This document shows, in pieces, positions 35,109 to 44,630 of a stretch of 64,000 nt of DNA. Position 1 is the stretch's first letter. Each line of letters begins with the position of its first letter. A model generated the notes under the pieces. That model did no database searches. It was not told where the DNA came from and saw only the letters and a list, made by a program, of their open reading frames with translations. A program made the translations under genes and the position numbers. This DNA comes from Flammeovirga pectinis (GTDB lineage Bacteria > Bacteroidota > Bacteroidia > Cytophagales > Flammeovirgaceae). Location of the stretch: contig NZ_CP034562.1 in NCBI RefSeq assembly GCF_003970675.1, forward strand, positions 992,001-1,056,000, read 5' to 3'.

Positions 35109-35148
35109 AAAAAGCATTGAAATTTATCGTTTCAATGCTTTTTTTTTA
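35109..35148. terminator. Bidirectional terminator after hisC
   Basis: AAAAAGCATTGAAA (35109-35122) pairs with TTTCAATGCTTTTT, then a run of T. It also faces the end of the minus-strand aminotransferase gene. Confidence 0.88.
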
Positions 35149-35163
35149 TGAAATATCTATCAT

Positions 35164-35991
35164 TTAATATTGATAAGCTTGTTCGAATAATTTACGCCAA
35201 GCATCAATTATTTTATAATGTTTTTCGCCTACTTTTTTTATCATTGTTACACCTGTAACATTAGCGGTAAGTAAGGCATCAGCATCAAGTAAATCAACTT
35301 TCCTTGCGGTAACTTTTCTTACTTTATACCCTTTACTTTCTAGGTAAACAATAATGTTTTTCCTACCAATTCCAGAAACGCAACCTACACATACTTTAGG
35401 AGTGTAAATCACTTTATCTTTAACCCAAAATACATTTCCACTAATTGTTTCGGCAACATATCCTTCGTAATTAAAAAGAATAAGGTCGTCTAATTCTCTT
35501 TTCTTCTTCTCTAACCCCGCAAAAGTGTAGGTAAGAGAAGAAAGCGTTTTACAGAACGAAACGGGCGTGATTGGAACTTTTATAGATTCAGCAAAGTCGA
35601 CATTAAGAGCATTTGTCTCTAATTTAGGTTCAAATGGAATAATGCTAATCATAAAATTACTTTCAGTACCAGAAGGGGTATATAGGCCACCTTCTTTTCT
35701 CCAAAGCATTAATTTTATGCGACATTCACCTTCAATATTATTTTTCTTTTTAAGCGATTTTACCACTTGAAAATAATATTCAGGATCAAGAAGTTCGTCT
35801 GTTAAATCAAGTTGTAATTCTTTAGCACCTCGTTTTAATCTGTCTATATGATCTTTAATAAAACGAATATGCCCAGAATAAGTAATCATTGTTTCGAAGA
35901 TACCATCACCATATTGAAGTCCTCTATCATTTATTGATAGGGGTGTTTTTGTTGATTTAGTAACTTCATTATTATATAAGATGTAGCTCAT
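35164..35991 (-). CDS. Class IV PLP-dependent aminotransferase/lyase
   Basis: 275 residues, fold type IV (branched-chain aminotransferase or aminodeoxychorismate lyase group). N-terminal SINDRGLQYGDGIFETMITY is the classic start. PLP Lys probably in SFCKTLSSLTY, Glu in YVAETISGNVFWVK, and SGIGRKNII near the end. The size fits 4-amino-4-deoxychorismate lyase (PabC) or D-amino acid aminotransferase better than IlvE. Last gene of a five-gene minus-strand operon. Confidence 0.82.
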   Translation of the reverse strand: MSYILYNNEVTKSTKTPLSINDRGLQYGDGIFETMITYSGHIRFIKDHIDRLKRGAKELQLDLTDELLDPEYYFQVVKSLKKKNNIEGECRIKLMLWRKEGGLYTPSGTESNFMISIIPFEPKLETNALNVDFAESIKVPITPVSFCKTLSSLTYTFAGLEKKKRELDDLILFNYEGYVAETISGNVFWVKDKVIYTPKVCVGCVSGIGRKNIIVYLESKGYKVRKVTARKVDLLDADALLTANVTGVTMIKKVGEKHYKIIDAWRKLFEQAYQY

Positions 35992-36006
35992 CTTTTATCT
36001 CATTTA

Positions 36007-36474
36007 TTACATCTTTATTCTAGATAGTTCACGGCTCTGATCTTTATTTTTAAGATCATTACGCTTATCAAATAGCTTTTTACCTCTACATAAGGCAACT
36101 TCAATTTTAGCTAATCCTCTATCATTTATAAAAAGTTGAGTAGGAATGATTGTATAACCATTCTCTTTTACTTTTTTATCTAATTTAGTAAGTTCTTTTC
36201 TATTTAATAGCAACTTTCTATCTGCTTTTGCAATATGGTTATTAAAACCACCCATCTCATAAGGTGCAATATGCATTGAACGAATAATTAATTCGTCGCC
36301 AATAAAAACACAAAAAGCATCTGCTAAACTTACTTTTTGCATTCTTATAGATTTAATTTCAGAACCTTTTAAAGATACACCAGCAACAAATTTTTCAATA
36401 AATTCGTACTCGTGAGATGCTTTTCTGTTCTTAATTTTAACCTTCTGTTTTATATCTAATTTATTTCCAGCCAT
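36007..36474 (-). CDS. smpB: SsrA-binding protein
   Basis: 155 residues. Family landmarks: ASHEYEFIEKFVAGVSLKGSEIKSIR, then RKLLLNRKEL and ALCRGKKLFDKR near the C-terminus. SmpB delivers tmRNA to stalled ribosomes for trans-translation. The basic C-terminal tail (DQSRELSRIKM) is the part that sits in the mRNA channel. No tmRNA gene is seen in the window. Confidence 0.96.
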   Translation of the reverse strand: MAGNKLDIKQKVKIKNRKASHEYEFIEKFVAGVSLKGSEIKSIRMQKVSLADAFCVFIGDELIIRSMHIAPYEMGGFNNHIAKADRKLLLNRKELTKLDKKVKENGYTIIPTQLFINDRGLAKIEVALCRGKKLFDKRNDLKNKDQSRELSRIKM

Positions 36475-36485
36475 TTTAATTTTCT

Positions 36486-37190
36486 TTAAATACTGATCGC
36501 ATCACCTTTTAAAATAGGGAGAACATTACAAGAATCTTCAGTAGCACAATACGCTAAATCTGATTTAGCTTTTAAGCCACTAAGTCTCTTTGCATGAGAC
36601 GCATTTTCTTGAATCACTTTATCCACATTACCATTAGCTGCACGGTATTGTGTAAGTGCCATGAAAGAAGCATCGTCTATAATTTCTCCTTTATCAATAA
36701 TACGATCAATTAATGCACCAGCAAATAAGGTATCTTCTAAGCTAGGATTACCTTTCCATCCAGCGCAAATAATTGCAATATCTTTTCCTTGTTTTAATAT
36801 ATAATCTGCTACTGTACTTACATTTAACATGGCACCAATTACAACCTGATCGGCACTTTTTCTAGCTTCTGTAATAGCAACAGTACCGTTGGTTGTTGTC
36901 ATGCAAATATCTTTACCATGGTATTCTTCTCTCATATGTTCAAAAGGAGAATTGCCAATTGTAAACTCTTCAACCTTAACACCACCACGTTCACCTGCAG
37001 TAACAAAGCCTTTTTCGGCATAGACTAAAGCCTCTTGTACTGTCATTACAGGAATGACACTTTTTATACCAGCATGTAAACCAGCTACCATACATGAAGT
37101 AGCTCTAAGTACATCTGTTACAACAGCAATCTTACCTTCCAATTTATGTAAGGAGATTAATTCGGGGGTGAGACAAGTCTCTATTTTCAT
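36486..37190 (-). CDS. comB: 2-phosphosulfolactate phosphatase family protein
   Basis: 234 residues. Motifs of the ComB family: VVTDVLRATSCMVAGLHAG, FTAGERGGVKVEEF region, MTTTNGTVAI and IICAGWKGNPSLEDTLFAGALIDR. In methanogens ComB makes sulfolactate in coenzyme M synthesis; many non-methanogens keep it without that pathway. It lies between smpB and an HMG-CoA lyase gene. Its product here is unclear; in Bacteroidota sulfonate metabolism (e.g. sulfonolipids) is a possible link. Confidence 0.9.
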   Translation of the reverse strand: MKIETCLTPELISLHKLEGKIAVVTDVLRATSCMVAGLHAGIKSVIPVMTVQEALVYAEKGFVTAGERGGVKVEEFTIGNSPFEHMREEYHGKDICMTTTNGTVAITEARKSADQVVIGAMLNVSTVADYILKQGKDIAIICAGWKGNPSLEDTLFAGALIDRIIDKGEIIDDASFMALTQYRAANGNVDKVIQENASHAKRLSGLKAKSDLAYCATEDSCNVLPILKGDAISI

Positions 37191-37197
37191 AACTTAG

Positions 37198-38049
37198 TTA
37201 ACCGATATAACGCTTTTGAAAAGCAACTGCTTCTTGGAATTTATCTTCGTTAATCGAAGGTCGAAAAGCGGGCAAATCTGTAAGCGCTTGTATTAAATAT
37301 TCTGTGGCGAGGTTACCCGTTAAATCATCTTTAGCCATTGGGCAGCCACCAAGACCACCAATAGCAGTGTCTATTCTAAGGCAACCGGCTTCTAAAGATG
37401 CTTTAGCAAGATCAAACGCCATATTAGGATTACAGTGCAAATGTACACCCAATTCAGTGTTCGGCAATATTTTTGATGCTTTTTCGAACAAATCTTGAAT
37501 ATCTTTTACACTTGCTTTCCCTATAGTATCTGCAAAAGAGATAATTTTTACACCCATCTCCTTTAAATCTAGCGCCATTTTTAATACTTTATCAAAAGAA
37601 ATATCCTCATTATAAGGGTTTCCGAAGCTCATAGATAAGTAAACGACAGGTTCTTTATTGTTCTCTTTGCAAATACTAATTATATCTTTCAACATTAATT
37701 TAGCTTCGCTGATAGACTTTTTCGTATTTCTCTGCTGAAATGTTTCTGATACTGATAAAGGAAATCCTAAATAAGTTATTTCATCATATTTAGCAGCTTC
37801 TTCAGCACCTCTTTTATTTACAACAATGGCTAATAATTTAGTTGCTGATTTATTAAGGTTAAGCCCTGCTAAAACTTCCTTGGTATCCTTCATCTGAGGG
37901 ATTGCTTTTGGAGATACAAAACTACCAAAATCTAGTGTATCAAATCCCACTTCTAATAATAAGTTAAGATACTCTATTTTAGTTTGAGTTGGAATGAAGT
38001 TAGATAAGCCTTGCATCGCATCTCTTGGACACTCTATAATTTTTATCAT
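37198..38049 (-). CDS. Hydroxymethylglutaryl-CoA lyase
   Basis: 283 residues, DRE-TIM metallolyase. Substrate-binding Arg in IECPRDAMQG, metal-site His pair in LGVHLHCNP, and the catalytic Cys loop in GGLGGCPMAKDD. It splits HMG-CoA into acetyl-CoA and acetoacetate, the last step of leucine degradation. It begins within the TAA-ATG overlap at the end of the APC permease and is followed 7 nt later by comB, so it shares their operon. Confidence 0.92.
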   Translation of the reverse strand: MIKIIECPRDAMQGLSNFIPTQTKIEYLNLLLEVGFDTLDFGSFVSPKAIPQMKDTKEVLAGLNLNKSATKLLAIVVNKRGAEEAAKYDEITYLGFPLSVSETFQQRNTKKSISEAKLMLKDIISICKENNKEPVVYLSMSFGNPYNEDISFDKVLKMALDLKEMGVKIISFADTIGKASVKDIQDLFEKASKILPNTELGVHLHCNPNMAFDLAKASLEAGCLRIDTAIGGLGGCPMAKDDLTGNLATEYLIQALTDLPAFRPSINEDKFQEAVAFQKRYIG

Positions 38050-39356
38050 TATTTTTTTACTGATTTATCAATTTTATTCTTGAGGTGATTTTGGAATAGC
38101 CATTCACCAACAAAACACAAAGTGAATATTAAAAATGCTGTTAGAATTCCTTCTAAATTATTCTTTGATTGTTGAATAGTTAAGATAAAGAATGCTGCAA
38201 AACAACAGATAAAACCAATTAGTGTGATGACTTTATTAGCACCAACATCTTTTGCTTTTTTAAAGGCGATATAATTTACTATACCAAAAATAATAAGGAA
38301 ACCAGCACTGCCAGAAGTGGATATACTTTCTAAATCAATACTGTTGGCAATCACTAAAGATAAAATGGCAATAATAAACAACCCAAAAGGTTTGCCCCAT
38401 AAAGATCTTGTAAACTCTGTTGGTAACTCATTATAAACGGCAACCTCATGGTTTACTCGACTACCTCCTAATAGTGTTGCATTAATTGCAGAGAATGTAG
38501 AGATCATTGCAGCAATAGAAATTATTGTAAAACCAACTTGTCCAAATTTAGGTTTTGCAGCTTCTGCTAAAACATATTCTGCAGCTTTACCAATAGATGT
38601 AAAATCCAATGAACCTACAGTTACAATGGCAATAGCAATATATAAACAGATAACAAAAATTACTGATCCATAATAGGCTCTAGGAATATTAATCTTTGGT
38701 TTATCTATGTCTGGGGCTGAGTTAGCAATTAACTCAAAGCCTTCGTAAGCAACAAAAATAACCATACCGCCCGCAATTAATTGTAAAGGACTTTCCCAAT
38801 TTTCTGGATTCAGTTGTTGGAAGTTTGGATTATCTGTAATTCCCCAAAATCCTGCAGCTACAAATGCTAAAAGAATTACTAGCTTAATAATTACGGCGAA
38901 TGCCTCTACTTCGCCAACAACTTTTATACTGTAGTAATTTATAAATGTTGAAATGATTATTATCCCAGATAAAAATATATGTTGATCTATCACTACATTT
39001 CCAGTAATCTGAAATAGACTAGAAGCGTATGCACCAAAAGCAGAAGAATAGAGTGATAGCATAATTATATAACTTACCCAAAGCATATTATTGAGTCCGC
39101 CACTAAAAACGGAGTAACCAAACCCTTCGTTAATAAAGCGAACAGTTCCTCCCTCATCAGGATAAGCAACAGATAATTTTGCATAAGAATAGGCCGTCAT
39201 AAGGGCAATCATACCTGCTACAAAAAATGAAATAGGTACACCACCTTTTGCTAAGGTTACTGATAGCCCTAAGACAGCGAATATTCCACCGCCAACCATG
39301 CCACCTATTCCAATTGAAATAGCATCTTTTAAACTTATTTTCGACTTGTCCTCCAT
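38049..39356 (-). CDS. APC-family amino acid permease
   Basis: 435 residues with 12 predicted membrane segments. The N-terminal signature SIGIGGMVGGGIFAVLGLSV, the second segment LMTAYSYAKLSVAYPDEGG and the middle IVFVAYEGFELIANSAPDI match amino acid-polyamine-organocation permeases. Neighbouring leucine-catabolism (HMG-CoA lyase) and an aminotransferase suggest amino acid import, but the substrate is inference. The stop overlaps the HMG-CoA lyase start. Confidence 0.9.
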   Translation of the reverse strand: MEDKSKISLKDAISIGIGGMVGGGIFAVLGLSVTLAKGGVPISFFVAGMIALMTAYSYAKLSVAYPDEGGTVRFINEGFGYSVFSGGLNNMLWVSYIIMLSLYSSAFGAYASSLFQITGNVVIDQHIFLSGIIIISTFINYYSIKVVGEVEAFAVIIKLVILLAFVAAGFWGITDNPNFQQLNPENWESPLQLIAGGMVIFVAYEGFELIANSAPDIDKPKINIPRAYYGSVIFVICLYIAIAIVTVGSLDFTSIGKAAEYVLAEAAKPKFGQVGFTIISIAAMISTFSAINATLLGGSRVNHEVAVYNELPTEFTRSLWGKPFGLFIIAILSLVIANSIDLESISTSGSAGFLIIFGIVNYIAFKKAKDVGANKVITLIGFICCFAAFFILTIQQSKNNLEGILTAFLIFTLCFVGEWLFQNHLKNKIDKSVKK

Positions 39357-39566
39357 TATGATTTTTTCTGGGTTAATTAAATTGAATTGATATCTAATAT
39401 AGATATAAAATATAGCTTTGTATATTATCTAGGAGGATTTAGTTTTTTATTTTTTAGTTGAAATGGTTCAAAATTTAAACTGATGATTATCTTTTTGTAG
39501 AATAAAGCACTTTTAAAAATAAGATTTTATATTCTATAGATACTTGCTACAAAAAGGAAGGTTTGT

Positions 39567-39599
39567 TTGTGTCAGTTAGATATGCAAATTGTATATTTG
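39567..39599 (+). promoter_or_regulatory. Bacteroidota-type promoter of the alpha/beta hydrolase
   Basis: TTG at 39567-39569 as -33 and TATATTTG at 39592-39599 as -7 (exact), 22 nt apart. The ATG is at 39640. The remainder of the 283-nt gap (39357-39566) is the presumed promoter of the divergent permease operon. Confidence 0.6.
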
Positions 39600-39639
39600 T
39601 AATTTAAATACTAAAAGCAAGAACTAATAATAGCAAACA

Positions 39640-40467
39640 ATGGCTTACTTAGAAGTTAACAACCAAGAACTATTCTATGCAGATCATGGCGATAAATCTG
39701 CACCTCCAATATTATTCTTACACGGTTTTTTAATGAATTCAGAGATGTTTGATGCTCAAGTAGCCTTTCTTTCATCAAATTATAGAGTGATTACTATAGA
39801 TGCTCGTGCATTTGGTAAAACAAAGTGGGACGGGGAGCCATTTTCATTATATGATTTAGTAGATGATGCAATTTCATTATTAGATCATTTAAGTATAGAA
39901 AAGGTAATTCTAGCAGGTATGTCTCAAGGAGGATATGTTGCATTAAGAGCTGCGTTAAAATATAAGCATAGAATAAATGGTTTGGTATTAATTAGTACCT
40001 CTGCAGTTGTAGACCCGATTACTGTAAAAGACATTTATACAGAATCTAGAGATGTTTGGGTAAATAATGGTTTAGTACCTCCTTTACATGAAGGCTTAAT
40101 GACGGGTATTATAGGCCCTAAAGTAAAATATAAAATGTATTGGGATAAATGGACTCCTGAATGGAAAAAAAGAACAGGAGAAGAAATTTATCATGCCATG
40201 AACGCTTTGATTAATAGAGATGATATAGAAGAATTTATTAAAGAAATTGATGTGCCTTCTTTAATAATTCATGGAGACGCCGATCAAGGTATACCTTATG
40301 AAGCTGGTTTGTTTTTACACAATACGTTACAAAAATCTATTGGGATGATTAGTATTGAAGGTGGATGCCATGCTTCTATTATGACACACGCAGATTCAGT
40401 AAATGCTAGCTTGCTCTATTATTTAGAAAATGATTTTACGAAAACAAGGGAGTCAAGTAGATATTAA
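39640..40467 (+). CDS. Alpha/beta hydrolase
   Basis: 275 residues. Catalytic triad candidates: Ser in GMSQGGYVA (~98), Asp in IHGDADQGIP (~219), His in GGCHASIM (~249); oxyanion LFLHGFLMN (~28). The architecture is that of small soluble esterases / meta-cleavage-type hydrolases. No signal peptide. Monocistronic. No substrate can be predicted. Confidence 0.9.
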   Translation: MAYLEVNNQELFYADHGDKSAPPILFLHGFLMNSEMFDAQVAFLSSNYRVITIDARAFGKTKWDGEPFSLYDLVDDAISLLDHLSIEKVILAGMSQGGYVALRAALKYKHRINGLVLISTSAVVDPITVKDIYTESRDVWVNNGLVPPLHEGLMTGIIGPKVKYKMYWDKWTPEWKKRTGEEIYHAMNALINRDDIEEFIKEIDVPSLIIHGDADQGIPYEAGLFLHNTLQKSIGMISIEGGCHASIMTHADSVNASLLYYLENDFTKTRESSRY

Positions 40468-40556
40468 ATTGCGATCAATAAATTACAAAAGTGATTTAAA
40501 CAATATTCTATCCTTTATTTAATTTTACGTTGATTGGATTAGAAATTACCAAAAAA

Positions 40557-40597
40557 AAATGGCTGTCTCACTATTAAAGTAAGACAGCCATTTATAT
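40557..40597. terminator. Bidirectional terminator before gdhA
   Basis: AAATGGCTGTCT (40557-40568) with AGACAGCCATTT (40582-40593). It sits between the converging hydrolase and gdhA units. Confidence 0.8.
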
Positions 40598-40653
40598 ATA
40601 TGATCTTGAAATGAATCAAGTAGCTATAAATCAAAAGGTGTATAAGTGATTTA

Positions 40654-41997
40654 TTAAATTACACCATAAGCTAAAAGTGCATCAGCAACTTTTACAAAGC
40701 CACCAATGTTAGCTCCTTTTACGTAATCTACCCAATCTTCTTCTTGACCGTATTTAAGGCATTTCTTATGAATTTTCTTCATAATATCTTGAAGTTTTTC
40801 ATCAACCTCTTCAAAACTCCATTGTAAACGCATAGAGTTTTGCGTCATTTCCAATCCAGAAATAGCAACACCACCAGCATTGGCAGCTTTACCAGGACCG
40901 TACATAATTTGATGTTTCTCAAAGATTTTAACAGCACCAATAGTAGATGGCATGTTTGCTCCTTCGCAAACAAGTATACAACCATTTGCTATTAATTTTT
41001 CAGCATCTTTATCGTCTAACTCATTTTGAGTAGCTGAAGGGAATGCTAAATCTGCCTTAATACTCCATGGTCTATCACCTTCATGGTAAGAAGACCCTTC
41101 ATACTTAGCGACATACTCTGCAAGAGAAGTACGTTTTACATTCTTCAAGTCTTGAATATAAGCTAATTTTTCTTTGTCAATACCGTTAGGATCGTGTAAA
41201 AATCCACCACGGTCAGACATAGTAATTACTTTAGCACCTAATTGTGTAAGTTTCTCTACAGTATATTGAGCAACGTTACCAGAACCAGAAACAATAGCCA
41301 CTTTATTATCGAAGCCATCATTACGTACTGCTAACATTTCTTTAGCAAAATATACAGATCCATATCCAGTAGCTTCAGTTCTTGCATTAGAACCTCCAAA
41401 AGCTAAGTTTTTACCTGTAAGTACACCTGTAAATTCATTTTTGATTCTACGGTATTGACCATACATAAAACTTACTTCTCTACCACCAACACCAATATCA
41501 CCAGCAGGAACGTCAGTGTCTTTACCGATATGTCTGTAAAGTTCTGTCATAAATGCTTGACAGAAACGCATTATTTCGTTGTCAGTTTTTCCTTTCGGGT
41601 TAAAATCTGACCCACCTTTAGCACCACCCATAGGTAGAGTAGTTAAAGAATTCTTAAGTACTTGTTCAAAGCCTAAGAATTTTAGTGTACCTAAAGTCAC
41701 AGATTTATCAAAACGTAAACCACCTTTATAAGGACCGATAGCACCATTAAATTGTACACGGTATCCACGGTTTACACGGATATTACCTTCATCATCTTGC
41801 CAAGTAACTCGGAAACTGATAACTCTATCAGGTTCAGTCATTCTTTCTAAGATAGAAGCATCAAGGTATTTTTGATTTTCATTGATGAAAGGGATTAATT
41901 TTTCAGCAACTTCTTCCACAGCTTGGTGGAATTCTGGTTGCCCAGGGTTTCTACGTACGAGACCCTGCATGAAGCTATTTAATTCGAGCTCTTGCAT
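40654..41997 (-). CDS. gdhA: Glutamate dehydrogenase (hexameric, NADP-type)
   Basis: 447 residues, the ~450-residue class of hexameric enzymes. Glutamate/2-oxoglutarate pocket: YKGGLRFDKSVTLGTLKFLG and TLPMGGAKGGSDFNPKGK (substrate Lys); dinucleotide fold VAIVSGSGNVAQYTVEKL. Family known to interconvert 2-oxoglutarate plus ammonia with glutamate. The NADP preference is assumed from family type. Standalone gene, long leader upstream, terminator shared with the hydrolase. Confidence 0.96.
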   Translation of the reverse strand: MQELELNSFMQGLVRRNPGQPEFHQAVEEVAEKLIPFINENQKYLDASILERMTEPDRVISFRVTWQDDEGNIRVNRGYRVQFNGAIGPYKGGLRFDKSVTLGTLKFLGFEQVLKNSLTTLPMGGAKGGSDFNPKGKTDNEIMRFCQAFMTELYRHIGKDTDVPAGDIGVGGREVSFMYGQYRRIKNEFTGVLTGKNLAFGGSNARTEATGYGSVYFAKEMLAVRNDGFDNKVAIVSGSGNVAQYTVEKLTQLGAKVITMSDRGGFLHDPNGIDKEKLAYIQDLKNVKRTSLAEYVAKYEGSSYHEGDRPWSIKADLAFPSATQNELDDKDAEKLIANGCILVCEGANMPSTIGAVKIFEKHQIMYGPGKAANAGGVAISGLEMTQNSMRLQWSFEEVDEKLQDIMKKIHKKCLKYGQEEDWVDYVKGANIGGFVKVADALLAYGVI

Positions 41998-42073
41998 TTG
42001 ATTTTTAACGAGGTTAGTGTTTTTATTTATGTTTATTGTGGATTATCAATCAGATAATCTATGTGTTTCGTCC

Positions 42074-43303
42074 TTATTTGTCTAAATCAACCTTACAAGA
42101 TAATAATGTGATATCATCTGCATAAGCCTGGTGACCTTTAAATGTGTTTAATAATGCAATTAGATTTTTGTGCATTTCTTTCTGATTACAGTTAAGATTT
42201 GCAAGTAAAAATTCTTCTAATTTATCATCACCCAATTCTTCATCTTCATCATTGTATGTTTCTGTAAAACCATCTGTGAATCCGAATACGAAGAACTTAC
42301 GCAAGTTATTAATTTCTCCGACTTCTAAAAAGGGTAATTTAGTGAATGATCCTAAAATTGTTGTCCCAGTTTCTAATCTAGAGAATTCGCCATTTACTAC
42401 AAGAAATGGAGGATTGTGCCCTGCATTAATAAACTTTATTGTCTGGTTCTTTTTAGAATATTCCAAAAAGAAAGCAGTAATGAAATTTTCTCCCTGTGCA
42501 CTTTCTAAGATTTGAGTATTTGCTTCATGTACAATACTTTCTAAATCCATACCTCTTCTAGCCAAGGCTCTAATTGTTCCTTGGAAATTAGACATAAGTA
42601 TAGCAGCAGGAACGCCTTTACCAGAAACATCTGCAATAGACATTAAAAATTTATCGTCAGACATCTGGATAAAATCGTAATAATCTCCGCCTATAGAATG
42701 GTGAGGCATATAACTGGCATGAACAGAGACAGGTACATTATCACCATAAGGTAGTTTTTTTGGGAAAAGCATTTCTTGAACATGAGAGGCTATTTCTAAT
42801 TGCTTCTTTGTTTCCTTTTGCTTTTCTTCTTTACGAGCTAATTTCTTATTTTCAATAGCAACAAGAATAATGTTACTAAGAGCCTCAGCAAACCCAGTAT
42901 CTCTTAAATCGCTTAAATGTTTTTCTTCTGCAAACCCTACTAATGCGTAAGCTAAAATTTCATTTTTATGCTTAATAGGCATTATAGATTCAAATTGTTC
43001 AAATCCAGAAGGGTGATTTTTTATTTTTGATAGCTTTTTATATTCTTCAAAAGCCTTAGGGAATCGTTCAGTAAGATCATGGTCATGGTTACCATGGTTT
43101 ACCTCTCTAACAAGCTCATCTTTGTCTTCATTAAAAACAAATAAAACTAGGTTAGTAATACTAGGGTTTGACGTTAAAGTCAATTTATAAATCGTATATA
43201 AGTCTTCTTCAGACTGATTGGCGTTAATTGCACTTATGGTTTCAAAAAGAGACCCTAATTGCATTTGCTTAAGCATTAATTGCTTTTCTGTTGAATTCGC
43301 CAT
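42074..43303 (-). CDS. GAF-like plus PP2C/SpoIIE-type serine phosphatase
   Basis: 409 residues. N-terminal ~160 residues: sensor of GAF type (NPSITNLVLFVFNEDKDE, IMPIKHKNEILAYALVGF). A short coiled linker (NKKLARKEEKQKETKKQLE) leads to a SpoIIE/RsbU phosphatase domain: VQEMLFPKK, SIGGDYYDFIQMSDDKF (metal Asp), MSIADVSGKGVPAAILMS and the final GHQAYADDITLLSC. Such proteins control partner-switching regulators (anti-sigma factor antagonists). No partner is nearby. Confidence 0.9.
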   Translation of the reverse strand: MANSTEKQLMLKQMQLGSLFETISAINANQSEEDLYTIYKLTLTSNPSITNLVLFVFNEDKDELVREVNHGNHDHDLTERFPKAFEEYKKLSKIKNHPSGFEQFESIMPIKHKNEILAYALVGFAEEKHLSDLRDTGFAEALSNIILVAIENKKLARKEEKQKETKKQLEIASHVQEMLFPKKLPYGDNVPVSVHASYMPHHSIGGDYYDFIQMSDDKFLMSIADVSGKGVPAAILMSNFQGTIRALARRGMDLESIVHEANTQILESAQGENFITAFFLEYSKKNQTIKFINAGHNPPFLVVNGEFSRLETGTTILGSFTKLPFLEVGEINNLRKFFVFGFTDGFTETYNDEDEELGDDKLEEFLLANLNCNQKEMHKNLIALLNTFKGHQAYADDITLLSCKVDLDK

Positions 43304-43321
43304 GTTATTAAATAAGTATCT

Positions 43322-44596
43322 TTAATTATTTGTTTTTGAATGAGGATCATAAGCATCTCTCAATCCATTACCGATTAAATTAAAAGCCAATACGGTGAGA
43401 CTAATAGCAAGACACGGGAAAATAATTAAATGCCAGTGTCCGGTTGGTGTTAATTCTGTTAAACCGTCTTTAATCATAGTACCCCAAGATGGCATAGATG
43501 GAGGGCCACCTAAACCTAAGAAACTTAACCCAGCTTCAATTAAAATTGCTGATGCAAAATTAGAAGCACAGATAACTGCTAAAGGCCCTAATATATTTGG
43601 TAAAATATGGTGTATTATGATACGGTAATTTGAAAAACCTAATGCTTTTGTCGCCTCAATATAATCTTTTTGTTTAATCGATAGAATTTGACCACGCACA
43701 ACACGTGCAACTTCTACCCACATTGTTAAACCTACTGCTACAAACGTAACCCAGATTCCTTCACTTTGTAATGCCAACCTAACAGCCACAACCAACATAA
43801 TAGCAGGTATAGACCAAGTAATTGTCATTAGCCAAAGTGCTAATTTATCAATATAACCACCAAAGTAGCCACTTAATGATCCCATTAATATACCAATACT
43901 TAGGGATATGATCAATGATATAAATCCAATTGTTAGAGATACTCTAGTTCCAAAGATTAATCGGCTCAGCACATCACGTCCAATTTTATCTGTTCCTAGA
44001 ATAAAAGTTCTTGTTTCAACACATTTATCCCAAAATTCGTCCTCAAGTTTATCTTTATCTATTGTTCTTATTATCTGATTTTCATCTAAATAAGTAATAC
44101 TCTTAGGTTTTATGATAAAGTTATGAGCTAAGTTTTTACCAAGAACTTCAGAGGGAGATGCATATATAGGTTTAACCACAGATATTAAGGGTAAACTAAG
44201 TTTTAGTCTACGAGTGGTTCTAAGCGATCTTTTTTCAAGTCCAGGATATAAAATAAAGAAAACAGAATCCTTGCTTATAGTAGGAGTACCCACAATTGGA
44301 ATTTCGTGGTATTTACTTTCCTCACCATTAATAAGTTTATCTAAAATAGATGGTGTAGGAACATGTGTATTTTTTCTTTCGCGAATAACATCAACAGTAA
44401 AAAATGGTCCTTTTCTTGGAACTTCAAGGAGGCCATCGTTTGCAAAGTTAGAGCCATCGGGCATAATTAAATATCCTAATATGGCAAGACAAGTCATGAG
44501 AAATACATAGGCAACAGAAATAACAGCAAGTGTGTTTTTCTTGAACCTTTTCTTCACAAAATGTGTGGGAGATTTATGTATTTCGTAATTTGTCAT
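43322..44596 (-). CDS. OppC-like ABC transporter permease with enlarged periplasmic region
   Basis: 424 residues versus ~300 for most DppC/OppC. TM1 at residues ~25-45 (LAVISVAYVFLMTCLAILGYL), then about 170 residues of likely periplasmic sequence, then the BPD_transp_1 core (from ~205: FILGTDKIGRDVLSRLIFGTRVSL) with EAA loop EATKALGFSNYRIIIHHILPN. The permease should pair with an OppB partner and ATPases; none is adjacent. The enlarged loop is common in Bacteroidota versions. It shares an operon with the 84-residue ORF. Confidence 0.9.
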   Translation of the reverse strand: MTNYEIHKSPTHFVKKRFKKNTLAVISVAYVFLMTCLAILGYLIMPDGSNFANDGLLEVPRKGPFFTVDVIRERKNTHVPTPSILDKLINGEESKYHEIPIVGTPTISKDSVFFILYPGLEKRSLRTTRRLKLSLPLISVVKPIYASPSEVLGKNLAHNFIIKPKSITYLDENQIIRTIDKDKLEDEFWDKCVETRTFILGTDKIGRDVLSRLIFGTRVSLTIGFISLIISLSIGILMGSLSGYFGGYIDKLALWLMTITWSIPAIMLVVAVRLALQSEGIWVTFVAVGLTMWVEVARVVRGQILSIKQKDYIEATKALGFSNYRIIIHHILPNILGPLAVICASNFASAILIEAGLSFLGLGGPPSMPSWGTMIKDGLTELTPTGHWHLIIFPCLAISLTVLAFNLIGNGLRDAYDPHSKTNN

Positions 44597-44630
44597 TAAT
44601 GATTAAACAATATGTATAGAAAGCTAGATT

